Below, in pieces: positions 39,192 to 48,184 of a stretch of 64,000 nucleotides of DNA. The translations under genes and the position numbers were made by a program. The stretch spans positions 1 through 64,000 of the forward strand of contig JAISZI010000031.1 in the NCBI GenBank assembly GCA_031269335.1, given 5' to 3'. The DNA comes from Puniceicoccales bacterium. Its GTDB lineage: Bacteria; Verrucomicrobiota; Verrucomicrobiia; Opitutales; UBA953. Numbering within the stretch: the first letter of the stretch is position 1; each line of letters starts with the position of its first letter. The notes under the pieces were generated by a model. The model was not told where the DNA came from and did no database searches. It saw only the letters and a list, made by a program, of their open reading frames with translations.

Positions 39192-41888
39192 ATGAAATTC
39201 AAAACTTCTGCTTTGCTATCCCATCGGTGCGCCAAAGTTTCGCGCCGTTTTCTCTCTTCTGCATTGCTTGCGGCGGCTGCGCCGTTGGCGAGCGCGTGGC
39301 TGATTTCTTCAGATGTCGCTGCTGCCAATGATGTTGTGCGGCTGACATTTTCCGCCGAGCTGACTTTTTCCGATGGGCGCACGGTAAACTCCGTGGACAT
39401 CCGCCTTTTCCCTGACGCCGCACCGATCACCGTGGAAAATTTTCTGCGCTACGTCACCGAGGGAAGATACAATGAAACTTTCATTCACCGCAGCGAGAAA
39501 GATTTCGTTGTTCAGGGTGGCGGCTATACCGTCGTCGCGACGGAAGAGGGTAACTCGATTACGCCCATTGATAGATACGATGCGATTACTAACGAGTTCA
39601 ACCAGTCGAACCTTCAGGGCACGCTCGCCATGGCGCGAGCTTCCGGGGTTGAGGACTCCGCAACCAGCGAGTGGTTTGTCAACATCGTGGACAACGACCC
39701 GCTGGACGGTGTGGACGGCGGTTTCACGGTTTTCGGCGAACTCCGAACTGCCGCCGATGTGGAGTTTTTCAACGCGCTCAATAGTCTTTCCACCTTCAGC
39801 GTCGATGGAACGGGCTTCACCAATATTCCGACCCTCGACGATCAGGGGTCTCTCGTTTGGATCATTTCCGCCGAAGTTATTTCCCGCGACGAAACCGTGA
39901 ACGACCGCATTCACACATGGGTCGGCGGGACTTCGGGAAAATGGGACCTCACGACGCGCAATTGGAATATCGTAGAGGGGAACGGCATTGCCCGCATTTT
40001 CACGCAGGGTTCCGAAGTCGTTTTTAATACGCCAGTAGGGACGCGCAACGACATTGCCCTTGTCGGTGGGTTGAATGTCGCTGATCTGTGCATAAGCGGC
40101 GGCGGCACCCTTGTTTTTAATGGTGCGGAAGGATCTGGTGGCATCACGGGGCAAGTCGGCGGCGTGGTTCCGAGCAATGCCGGTGCGCTGCTCAAAAAAG
40201 ACGCCGGCACGGCAGTTTTTCAATCAACGGTGCTCGATTTCCCCGGCGGGACCCGCGTTTCCGGCGGGATTCTTGCACTGGATAACACGCTGTTGAGGTC
40301 TAACGTCCGCGTCGATCCTGGGGCGGTGCTCCTCATTGGACCCAATGGATCGGGCACAGGTATTTACGGGAACATCGTCAACTACGGCACCATCCAGACA
40401 GGAAACAACGTCGTGGGGCGGCTCGTCATCAACGGCACCTTGACGAACGAGGGCGTGCTCCTCCTCAAGCTCTTCGCCGATGGTTCGCGGGACATTATTC
40501 GCAATGACACCGCGCAACCGATCGTCATCGGGGGAACGCTCAAACTCGACATTGCCAGTGAGTTTTTCACGGGAAACTCCGCAATCAGCTTCAACTTCGG
40601 CGAATTTGTCGAGGCTGGTGCCGGTGATGTTTCACTCTCGCCGGACACGACACTGGCGTTCGCAAATCCGCTTTTTATAGGAGAAATTACAGACTGGGCC
40701 AGCGGGCAGATTGAACTGCGCCGCAGTATCGAGGGAATCCCGGTGCGCTCCCACTTGATCCGATTCCGGAGTGCCCTGAACGCTCTCCACGCAAATGACC
40801 CCACAGGCGCCAGCGGCAGCTTCGTCGAATCCATTCTCTCCACTGCCTCTGGCGCAGGCGGCACTGGCGCTACCACGCAGGCAATCGCCGTCGCTTCTCC
40901 GCTCGGCTACTCAAGCCTGACCACCATGTCTAACGCCCTCGCCAACAGCAATGTTGCTGCCGTGCGCGGTCGCATTGCGGCGTTTTACAACGGAACCCTC
41001 ACCGAGAATGCCCCCGCCAAAAAGACCGACGCGACCAGCGCCGGCATCCGGCATCCGTATTCCTCGAATCTCTACATCGCCGCCGGCGGTTCCTTGGCTA
41101 AAAACGGCACCGAAAACACGAACCCCTTCTACGACACGCAAACCTACTCCGTCGGCGTGGGCATCGACGGGCACGTGAAAGATAAAATCCTCGCGGGTGT
41201 CCGCCTCGACGGCGGTAGCGGCAATGCCGATTTCCACTTTGACGCGGGCAAGGCGACCACGAACCAGTTTCAAGCCACGGGCTACGCCTCCATTCCCCTC
41301 ACAAACCAGTTCCGCGCCGACACCGCCGTTTTCGCCGCTTACGCCAACCACGAAGTAAAACACCGCACCCTCGCCGGTGGCGCGGTCAATGAGGCTGACG
41401 CCCGCGGTATTACGGCAGGTGTATCTTCATGGCTAACAGGCAGTTTCACGATAACCGAGACGCTCGACTTTTCCCCGTTTGCCGGCGTCGAATTCACCCA
41501 CGCGAGCACAGGTTCGCTCACGGAAGATGGCGGCGAAGCCAATGGCGCACTTTCCATAGACGCCATTTCGCAGAATTCGCTCCGCGTCCGTGTCGGCGGA
41601 GCTGTCCGTTGGCGTTTCCTGCCGGACGCTCACCTTTCCTTGAACCTTGCGTATGCACGAGAACTGCTCGGGACGGACACCGAAATTAAAGCGCGTTTCA
41701 CCGCCGCAGGATTGCCAAAATTCCGCGTGAACGCCCCCGCCCTCGCCGAAAATGCAATTGAGGCGGGTCCCTCCCTTGATGTGAAACTTTCCGATGCCAC
41801 CGCGATCTCCGCGGGATACTTCTTTGAAAGCAATTTTGCCGACCGGACCGCACATCATTTCAACGCTTCTTTTCAATGGCGTTTTTAA
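39192..41888 (+). CDS. Cyclophilin-type peptidylprolyl isomerase fused to an autotransporter passenger and C-terminal beta-barrel
   Basis: Cyclophilin motifs ITVENFLRYVTEGRYNETFIHRSEKDFVVQGGGYT, NLQGTLAMARASGVEDSATSEWFVNIVDNDPLDGVDGGFTVFGEL; passenger GTLVFNGAEGSGG, LLKKDAGTAVFQS; barrel ARELLGTDTEIKARFTAAGLPKFRVNAPALAEN...FNASFQWRF. Confidence 0.93.
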   Translation: MKFKTSALLSHRCAKVSRRFLSSALLAAAAPLASAWLISSDVAAANDVVRLTFSAELTFSDGRTVNSVDIRLFPDAAPITVENFLRYVTEGRYNETFIHRSEKDFVVQGGGYTVVATEEGNSITPIDRYDAITNEFNQSNLQGTLAMARASGVEDSATSEWFVNIVDNDPLDGVDGGFTVFGELRTAADVEFFNALNSLSTFSVDGTGFTNIPTLDDQGSLVWIISAEVISRDETVNDRIHTWVGGTSGKWDLTTRNWNIVEGNGIARIFTQGSEVVFNTPVGTRNDIALVGGLNVADLCISGGGTLVFNGAEGSGGITGQVGGVVPSNAGALLKKDAGTAVFQSTVLDFPGGTRVSGGILALDNTLLRSNVRVDPGAVLLIGPNGSGTGIYGNIVNYGTIQTGNNVVGRLVINGTLTNEGVLLLKLFADGSRDIIRNDTAQPIVIGGTLKLDIASEFFTGNSAISFNFGEFVEAGAGDVSLSPDTTLAFANPLFIGEITDWASGQIELRRSIEGIPVRSHLIRFRSALNALHANDPTGASGSFVESILSTASGAGGTGATTQAIAVASPLGYSSLTTMSNALANSNVAAVRGRIAAFYNGTLTENAPAKKTDATSAGIRHPYSSNLYIAAGGSLAKNGTENTNPFYDTQTYSVGVGIDGHVKDKILAGVRLDGGSGNADFHFDAGKATTNQFQATGYASIPLTNQFRADTAVFAAYANHEVKHRTLAGGAVNEADARGITAGVSSWLTGSFTITETLDFSPFAGVEFTHASTGSLTEDGGEANGALSIDAISQNSLRVRVGGAVRWRFLPDAHLSLNLAYARELLGTDTEIKARFTAAGLPKFRVNAPALAENAIEAGPSLDVKLSDATAISAGYFFESNFADRTAHHFNASFQWRF

Positions 41889-42052
41889 CCCGAAAACCGC
41901 CTTTGAAAAGGCGCGACTTGCGGAAAGCTGCGGGCATCAGCGAGTTGCGCTCTTCGCTCGACGCGCTTCCAGTGCGCCTTCGGAGAAGCGTAACTCACTG
42001 CTCCTCCGCATCTTCCTCGCAATTCACGCCATTCAAAAGCGGTTTTCGGGTT
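41887..42052. repeat. 166-bp long inverted repeat / giant hairpin immediately at the stop codon of the PPIase-autotransporter
   Basis: Outer arms AACCCGAAAACCGC (41887-41900) and GCGGTTTTCGGGTT (42039-42052) perfectly complementary; homology continues inward (GGCGCGACTTGCG vs GGCGTGAATTGCG; GAGTTGCGCT vs AGCGTAACTC). Confidence 0.85.
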
Positions 42053-42170
42053 CTAACCCGAGCCGAATTCCCCGAAATGCTACGCCGCCAGGAGGATTTT
42101 CCTCGACTCTTCGCGCCGCGAGATGAACCTCGCGTGCTTAGCTTTTTTCAGTCACTTCCAGCTACTTCTC

Positions 42171-43571
42171 ATGCCTAAAGTTACCTTGTCCAGCTTGGAC
42201 CCGCGATTGCAAAAACAAGTCGCGTCCGCCGAGAAATCCCTTCTCACCAATCCCTTATACACCGTCGAAGTCCTCCGTAGCATTGTTCAGAACAATCCCG
42301 AATGTCTCGAGGTCCGGCGCCTCTTGCGCAAGGCGCAAAAGCGCGTCTATGGTCCCGTAAAAAAAGGCTTCGGCAGTTTGTTTAGTTCGTTCCCAGCCGT
42401 ATTGGGCGCCAGCAAGCTCGTCGCTACCGCCCCACTCGAAGCGATCAAAGTCGCAGAAAAATTACTCGATAAAAAACCAACCGACTCTGCCGCTAATAAA
42501 CTGCTCGCTTCCGCCGCCGAAAAACTTGCCTGGTTCGACACCGCTGCATTCGCCTACGAAGAAGCCTCCGCCGCCGAACCGAAAAACCTTTCCCTCCTCG
42601 TCGCGTGGGGCACTGTCCTCATCAAAGCCGAAGATTTTGACGCTGCGTTAAACGTTGCCGACGAAGGGCTTAAACGTTTCCCAGGCAACGGCGATTTACA
42701 AGAAGTCGCCCGCCGGGCATCCGTCGCCAAAACCCTTCAAAAGGGCAAATGGGAGGCGCAAGGCGACTTCAAGGAAAAGACCAAAGACCTCTCGGCTGCC
42801 AGCCAGGTTGACGTCGAAAGCCGCATCGTGCAGGACATCGCCGTCGCCGTCCGCATCGCCGCCGAATTAGAACAAAAAATCGCCGCCGACCCCGAAAACG
42901 TGGACTACTACCGCGAGGCAATCCGCAATTACCAAACCGCCGGAGACTTAGATAAAGCCCTTGATGCCATCCGCCGCGCACGCCAAACAAATATCGGACG
43001 CGCCGACGCAGCACTCGAAAAACAAGAAAACGAAATCTCGCTGGCTATCCTCGATAAAAAAGTGGAGACAATCGCCGAACAGCTCGCCGCCGACCCCGAA
43101 AACGACGCCCTGCGAACGAATCACCAACAAGCCGTGAACGATGCGCTTTCCTTTCGCCTCCAAATCTACAAAAACCTCGTCGAACGCTACCCCAACGACT
43201 ACAGCTACCGTTACAGCCTCGGCGTCCTCCTCCTTCAAACTGGCAGCGTAGATGAAGCCATCCAACAGCTCCAAGTCGCCCAACGCAATCCGCGCAACCG
43301 GCACAACGCCATGCTCCACCTCGCTCGCGCCTTCGTCGCCGGAAACAAATTCGACCTCGCCGTCGAACAATTGCAAACCGCCAAAAGCGAAATCCTTCCG
43401 ATGAACGACACGAAAAAGGAAATTATTTACGAGCTTGGCAGCGCCCTCGAAAAAGTCGGACGCGAAAAAGAAGCTATCGATGAATATAAAGCCCTCTACA
43501 TGAACGATTCCTCCTATCGCGACGTCTCCGCCAAAATCAACGCCTACTACGCCGCACAACAAAACGCCTGA
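42171..43571 (+). CDS. TPR-repeat protein of unknown function
   Basis: Multiple TPR-like helices (PEDVDYYREAIRNYQTAGDLDKALDAIRRA-type; YRYSLGVLLLQTGSVDEAIQQLQVAQ). Confidence 0.82.
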   Translation: MPKVTLSSLDPRLQKQVASAEKSLLTNPLYTVEVLRSIVQNNPECLEVRRLLRKAQKRVYGPVKKGFGSLFSSFPAVLGASKLVATAPLEAIKVAEKLLDKKPTDSAANKLLASAAEKLAWFDTAAFAYEEASAAEPKNLSLLVAWGTVLIKAEDFDAALNVADEGLKRFPGNGDLQEVARRASVAKTLQKGKWEAQGDFKEKTKDLSAASQVDVESRIVQDIAVAVRIAAELEQKIAADPENVDYYREAIRNYQTAGDLDKALDAIRRARQTNIGRADAALEKQENEISLAILDKKVETIAEQLAADPENDALRTNHQQAVNDALSFRLQIYKNLVERYPNDYSYRYSLGVLLLQTGSVDEAIQQLQVAQRNPRNRHNAMLHLARAFVAGNKFDLAVEQLQTAKSEILPMNDTKKEIIYELGSALEKVGREKEAIDEYKALYMNDSSYRDVSAKINAYYAAQQNA

Positions 43572-43596
43572 TACACCCCAACACCGGTGTTCTCTC

Positions 43597-44709
43597 ATGC
43601 CCGCTCGCTTTCACTTCTTCACCGGCGACGACGACTACCTCGTAGATCGCGCCGCCCGTGCCTGTTTCGAGAAGTTTAATAAAGAAACCAACGACCCGCT
43701 CTCTTCCGAAATTATCAGCGCCACCGCAACGAAGGAAGATGACGCCCTGGCAATCCTCGCCAATTTCATCCCCGCCGTCACAACCCTTCCTCTCTTCGGC
43801 GGCAAAAAAAATGTCTGGCTGCGCACCCTGAACTGGCTGGCGAGAGATACGCTCTTCGGCCGCTCCGAAGCAGGTAAGGATTGCCTCGCACGCCTTCAAA
43901 AAACACTCGATAAAATCGATCCGGAAAATTTTAACGTCGTAATCAGTGCCTTCCCCGCCGACGGCACCCGCTCCGAAACAAAATGGCTGAAAAATAACAG
44001 CGACCCCTCCGCCTCTGTCCCTCTTCTCAAAGGAAAGGGCGGCGATAAAGGTGTCCCAGCCGCGATACTCGCCGCCGAAGCAAACGCGCTCGGCGTGAAA
44101 TTGTCCGATACAGTCTGCGAAGAACTCCTCGAAAAAGTCGGCGCAAACCTTCGTATGGCGATCGAAGAAGTGCGCAAACTTGCCTCTTATATTGGTGCTT
44201 CCGGCGGTGCCATCACCTCCGATATGATCGCAAAACTCGTCCCGGTTTTCGGAGAAGGCGATTTTTTTGAACCAGTCGAAGCTTTTTATTCTGCCAATAT
44301 CGAATACGCATTGGATTCCCTGCGCCGTTTCTTTTTTCACAACCCAAAGGCGGGGCGGGGTTTGCTGGCCACTCTCCAAAAACGAAACCGCCTCCTCCTC
44401 CAGCTGCGCACCTTGACCGACGCACGAGCCATCAGCGGAAGTTTCAGCGAGGCAGCATTGTCCCGCGCCGCTGCGGAATATGGCTCCGCTTTCGGCGATA
44501 CCATCGGCGAAAAAAACGAACTGAACGTGTTCGCCCAAAACGGATTTTACCTCTCGCGACTCGCCCGCTCCGCAAAAATCTTTTCGCTGCGCAGTTTGAT
44601 CGAACTCCAGCTCGCCTTCGTCGATTGCTACAACTCCATCCTCGCCCGCCCCAACGAAGAAGAAGCCGTCTTCCGCGAATTCTTTGAACGCTGCCTCACC
44701 AAAAAATAA
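43597..44709 (+). CDS. holA: DNA polymerase III subunit delta
   Basis: FFTGDDDYLVDRAARA, LPLFGGKKNVWLR, LRMAIEEVRKLASYIG, FFHNPKAGRGLLATLQKRNRLLLQL. Confidence 0.85.
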   Translation: MPARFHFFTGDDDYLVDRAARACFEKFNKETNDPLSSEIISATATKEDDALAILANFIPAVTTLPLFGGKKNVWLRTLNWLARDTLFGRSEAGKDCLARLQKTLDKIDPENFNVVISAFPADGTRSETKWLKNNSDPSASVPLLKGKGGDKGVPAAILAAEANALGVKLSDTVCEELLEKVGANLRMAIEEVRKLASYIGASGGAITSDMIAKLVPVFGEGDFFEPVEAFYSANIEYALDSLRRFFFHNPKAGRGLLATLQKRNRLLLQLRTLTDARAISGSFSEAALSRAAAEYGSAFGDTIGEKNELNVFAQNGFYLSRLARSAKIFSLRSLIELQLAFVDCYNSILARPNEEEAVFREFFERCLTKK

Positions 44710-44724
44710 TTATTACGCGAGTTA

Positions 44725-46260
44725 TTAAACAATCTTCATTAATTCTGTCGGCTTGGGGACATCCTTAATGATTTGATCGGGATCGGGACCGACGCCGATG
44801 TAGCGCAAATTCGGAGCGGCGACTCCTGCCAGATTCGCAATAGTTTTCACGACAAAGGCGACATAACGCTGCGCTTCGAGAGGAAGTTCGGCGAAGTTAC
44901 GCGCTTCGGAAATATCGCGATCCCACGACGGAAGTGCCGCATAGACAGGACGTAAAGTGCGGCGCAACGCATCGTTGCGCGGCACGCAAGTGTAAGTCTT
45001 GCCGGTGGCGGGATCGCGGTATGCCGTGCAGACAAGCAATACCCCGCCTTTCCATGCACTTCCCGCTGAAAGCGCATCAAGCTTATTTATCACAATGTCC
45101 TGATAACCACCATGACGCAGCGCGTCCGCTTTTTCCACACAATCAAACCAGCCGACCATGCGCTGCCGCCCAGTGCTCGTCCCATACTCCAGTCGGCGCA
45201 AACGTATCGCGAGCGGATGCGCATCATCCATTTGCGTAAGAAAGGTATGCGTTCCGACCTTGGTGTCGTAAGCCTTGCACACGCCAACCGTGTGGACAGG
45301 CTGCACGGGCAAACCCGCCGATTGAAACAGCTCTGGCGTAAAAGTGTGCGAGGCGGTCACGTTAGGCGCAAAACCATGGCGCTTATCAAGCCAGTACGCC
45401 TGACCAAATTCACCGATGACGTAATTTCCTTGCGCAAGGCAAGTTCGGATTCGCTCGCGCACGTCACCGATATTTTCGCGCAACGCATACCCCGCTTCCC
45501 ATGTCGCTTCAATGACCGCAGAGCGATTGAAACAAAAGGCTTCCCCAGACCCAAATCGCGTAAAATCAAACGCTTCCTCAGCAAACACCCCCGATTTTAT
45601 GGTATCGTGGTTGGCGTGCTTTTCGGCATCGCTGAGCTTTTCCAGAAATTCCTGCCAGCGAGCAGGTTCCACGCGACACACATGGCGAATGACACGCTCG
45701 GCACGGTCAATGCGGGCATCGAGTTTCGCAGCAAATTCATCCGCCCCAGCACAAAAATCGGCAAAATATATCTGCCATTGCCCCGCCTCATCCGTGTAAG
45801 CGGGCGTAATCCCGCGCCCAGTGCTCCCGCGCGGCAGCTGCCCAAGGATATTCACGCGGTAATCTTCCCACGCCAAGTCAAGCATCCGGTGCGTGACGTC
45901 GCTAACAAGCGTGCGTTCATCCACAAGCAAACGCGTATATATCGAATAACCAAGCAGATCGAGCGGCTTCGCTTCCCAGTGCACCTTGCGCGGATCGGCA
46001 ACCACACCAGCCCCAAGTGCCAGCGTCTTCACATCGCGTTCAATAAGACCGCCCGGAAGCAAGTTCAACTTGAGACCCCCAACCGTGTGCCCGGAATTCG
46101 CCCCACCATTAACCTTGAGCACAACGCCGACAATGTCGCGCCGCCCATGTTTTTCTTGTAACTCGCGGATAACCTCTGGTATGAGGCGCCCCTTGCCCTC
46201 GTCGCCTGTGCTGATACCGGTGTCGGCTATTATCCGACTTGTGAATGGTGTGAGTGCCAT
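44725..46260 (-). CDS. purA: Divergent adenylosuccinate synthetase (PurA family)
   Basis: GDEGKGRLIPEV, KVNGGANSGHTV, RGSTGRGITPAYTDEAG, EYGTSTGRQRMVGWFDCV, GVCKAYDTKVGTHTF. Confidence 0.85.
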   Translation of the reverse strand: MALTPFTSRIIADTGISTGDEGKGRLIPEVIRELQEKHGRRDIVGVVLKVNGGANSGHTVGGLKLNLLPGGLIERDVKTLALGAGVVADPRKVHWEAKPLDLLGYSIYTRLLVDERTLVSDVTHRMLDLAWEDYRVNILGQLPRGSTGRGITPAYTDEAGQWQIYFADFCAGADEFAAKLDARIDRAERVIRHVCRVEPARWQEFLEKLSDAEKHANHDTIKSGVFAEEAFDFTRFGSGEAFCFNRSAVIEATWEAGYALRENIGDVRERIRTCLAQGNYVIGEFGQAYWLDKRHGFAPNVTASHTFTPELFQSAGLPVQPVHTVGVCKAYDTKVGTHTFLTQMDDAHPLAIRLRRLEYGTSTGRQRMVGWFDCVEKADALRHGGYQDIVINKLDALSAGSAWKGGVLLVCTAYRDPATGKTYTCVPRNDALRRTLRPVYAALPSWDRDISEARNFAELPLEAQRYVAFVVKTIANLAGVAAPNLRYIGVGPDPDQIIKDVPKPTELMKIV

Positions 46261-46393
46261 GTGGAATTTTAAGAACGCCCATGAATAGGCACAAAACCGC
46301 AAAAGGCAACAGCCGAAGGGCGAGAAGTAATTCATATCCTCACGCGAAGCCAACAGCGCTCCCCCAAAGGGGCACCGGAGCGAGCGCAGCCAG

Positions 46394-46432
46394 AGCAAGT
46401 GCTGTGCGCCGTTCACGGCGGGAGGCTCTCCT
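46394..46432 (+). repeat. Left copy of family D repeat (agcaagtgctgtgcgccgttcacggcgggaggctctcc)
   Basis: Near-identical inverted copy at 48114-48153, further copy at about 63902-63945. Confidence 0.85.
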
Positions 46433-46457
46433 CCCTCTCTCCTCTATCTCCTATTCC

Positions 46458-48029
46458 CTATCTCCCCACTTTCCATTCACAGATTTGCCGTTTTTCGCCG
46501 TCGAAAACGACGCCGACTTTTACGAGTGTTTTGCCGGTGCCGGTCCATGCTGTTAAATACTCTTTTGTGTCAATTTGCGCGAGGGCGACGTCGGCGGTGC
46601 CGTTTGTTTTGAACTCAAAACAATAGACGTATTTCGGCGTCTCAACAATGCTGTCGGCGCGACCGCTGGCGGTGCGCACCTCGGAGCGGCAACGCAGTCC
46701 GAGCATATTAAAAATGATGTGAAAAACGCTCTGAAAATACTTCTCTTCTTTTGAGGAAATGTCGTAGGGAATGCCCGCGAGAAACGGCTTTATTCCCTCT
46801 TCGAGAGCGCGGTCTATTTCGCCGTTGTAGAGTAATTCGGGAACCTTGTTTAGAACAGAACTCTTCTTGAAGAGCGGAATCTGCAAGTAACTTGTAGCCA
46901 ATTCGTTGGCGAACGCGCCGCGAACTTCTGTGTTTGGATAATCCAGCGTGAAACGCTCGAAATCGGCGTTGTAATCTTTGATTGTCAGATAGCCGGATTG
47001 GAAAAGAACAGAGGTCGGCTCAAGGTTCTCCAAATCGAATTTGCGCAAATCCTCGACCGTGATTTGGACATTGCTAAATTCTATTATTGGCAGGTTCGCT
47101 TTCTTCAAAAGTTCGACAAGATAGTTTGGTGTTCCGCTCTCAAACCAGTAGGAGTGAAATTCGCCGTTATTGAAATGAAGCAACAAGCCATACGGGTTAT
47201 AGACAGTGAGCGGTTTTTCCGTGAAACGATAACCGTTGTAGAAATTGCGCAACCGCGCAAGATAGGCGTCGCGCCCGCCAAATTTAGCGGCGTGTTTGTC
47301 AATGTATTCGACGAAATCGCGCTCCATCTCCTCCTGCATAATTCCGCAGATGTCGGCGTATTTTGGGTCGAGCGTGATGTCGGTGAGATTGTTCAGCGCA
47401 GAGAAAATACTGACTTTTGAAAACTTGGTGATGCCGGTGATGAAGGTAAATCTCAGGTCTTCCTCCTTCACTTTAACCGTCCGGTAAAAATCGCGTAGAA
47501 TCTCGCGCATGGCGTTGAACTCCTGCGGCTTACCAATCATGCTCAACAAGGGGCTGTCGTATTCGTCAATGATGACGGCGGCTTTTTCGCCGTATTTGGC
47601 GCGGACGTCCTCAATAAGTGCCGCAAACCGAGTCGCGAGTGTCTCGCCGCGCAGAGGAACATCGAGCCGCCGCGCCGCACTCACCAGCCGGTCTTGCAGG
47701 GAAAGGGCGCACGCCGCCGCGCCATCGCTGAATCCTCCGGCACTCATATCGAGCCGAATGACCGGATACTTTTTCCACTCCCAGCCGCTGTCGGCGGCAC
47801 CGATGGCGAGGCCATCGAAGAGTTCGCGGCGAGCGTCGAAGATGGCGTGAAGCGTCGTGCACAACAGCGTTTTACCAAAACGGCGCGGTCGGGCGAGGAA
47901 GAAGACGCGGTCGGGAGCGCGCAGCATTTCGAGAATACGGGCAGTCTTATCCACATAGAGCAAATTCTCCTCACGGATATCCCAAAAAACCTGGCGGGCG
48001 ATTGGCAAGCGTCTCATAACACCGCGCAT
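46458..48029 (-). CDS. AAA-ATPase-like + PD-(D/E)XK nuclease superfamily protein (DUF1703-type)
   Basis: MRRLPIARQVFWDIREENLLYVDKTARILEMLRAPDRVFFLARPRRFGKTLLCTTLHAIF; VIIDEYDSPL; C-terminal GRADSIVETPKYVYCFEFKTNGTADVALAQID. Confidence 0.93.
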   Translation of the reverse strand: MRGVMRRLPIARQVFWDIREENLLYVDKTARILEMLRAPDRVFFLARPRRFGKTLLCTTLHAIFDARRELFDGLAIGAADSGWEWKKYPVIRLDMSAGGFSDGAAACALSLQDRLVSAARRLDVPLRGETLATRFAALIEDVRAKYGEKAAVIIDEYDSPLLSMIGKPQEFNAMREILRDFYRTVKVKEEDLRFTFITGITKFSKVSIFSALNNLTDITLDPKYADICGIMQEEMERDFVEYIDKHAAKFGGRDAYLARLRNFYNGYRFTEKPLTVYNPYGLLLHFNNGEFHSYWFESGTPNYLVELLKKANLPIIEFSNVQITVEDLRKFDLENLEPTSVLFQSGYLTIKDYNADFERFTLDYPNTEVRGAFANELATSYLQIPLFKKSSVLNKVPELLYNGEIDRALEEGIKPFLAGIPYDISSKEEKYFQSVFHIIFNMLGLRCRSEVRTASGRADSIVETPKYVYCFEFKTNGTADVALAQIDTKEYLTAWTGTGKTLVKVGVVFDGEKRQICEWKVGR

Positions 48030-48113
48030 GGTCGCGAACCGGCGGCGCGGCGCAAGGGGATTTGGAGATGGAGATAGGAGGAGAGAAAAGAGGTGGCAGG
48101 AAAGGAGCGGAAA

Positions 48114-48153
48114 GGAGAGCCTCCCGCCGTGAACGGCGGGCACAGCATTTGCT
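48114..48153 (-). repeat. Right copy of family D repeat, inverted relative to 46394-46432
   Basis: ggagagcctcccgccgtgaacggcgggcacagcatttgct; reverse complement matches the left copy with 1 substitution and a 2-nt indel. Confidence 0.85.
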
Positions 48154-48184
48154 TCTTCGTTCACTCGCGCCAATGGCGCATCCT

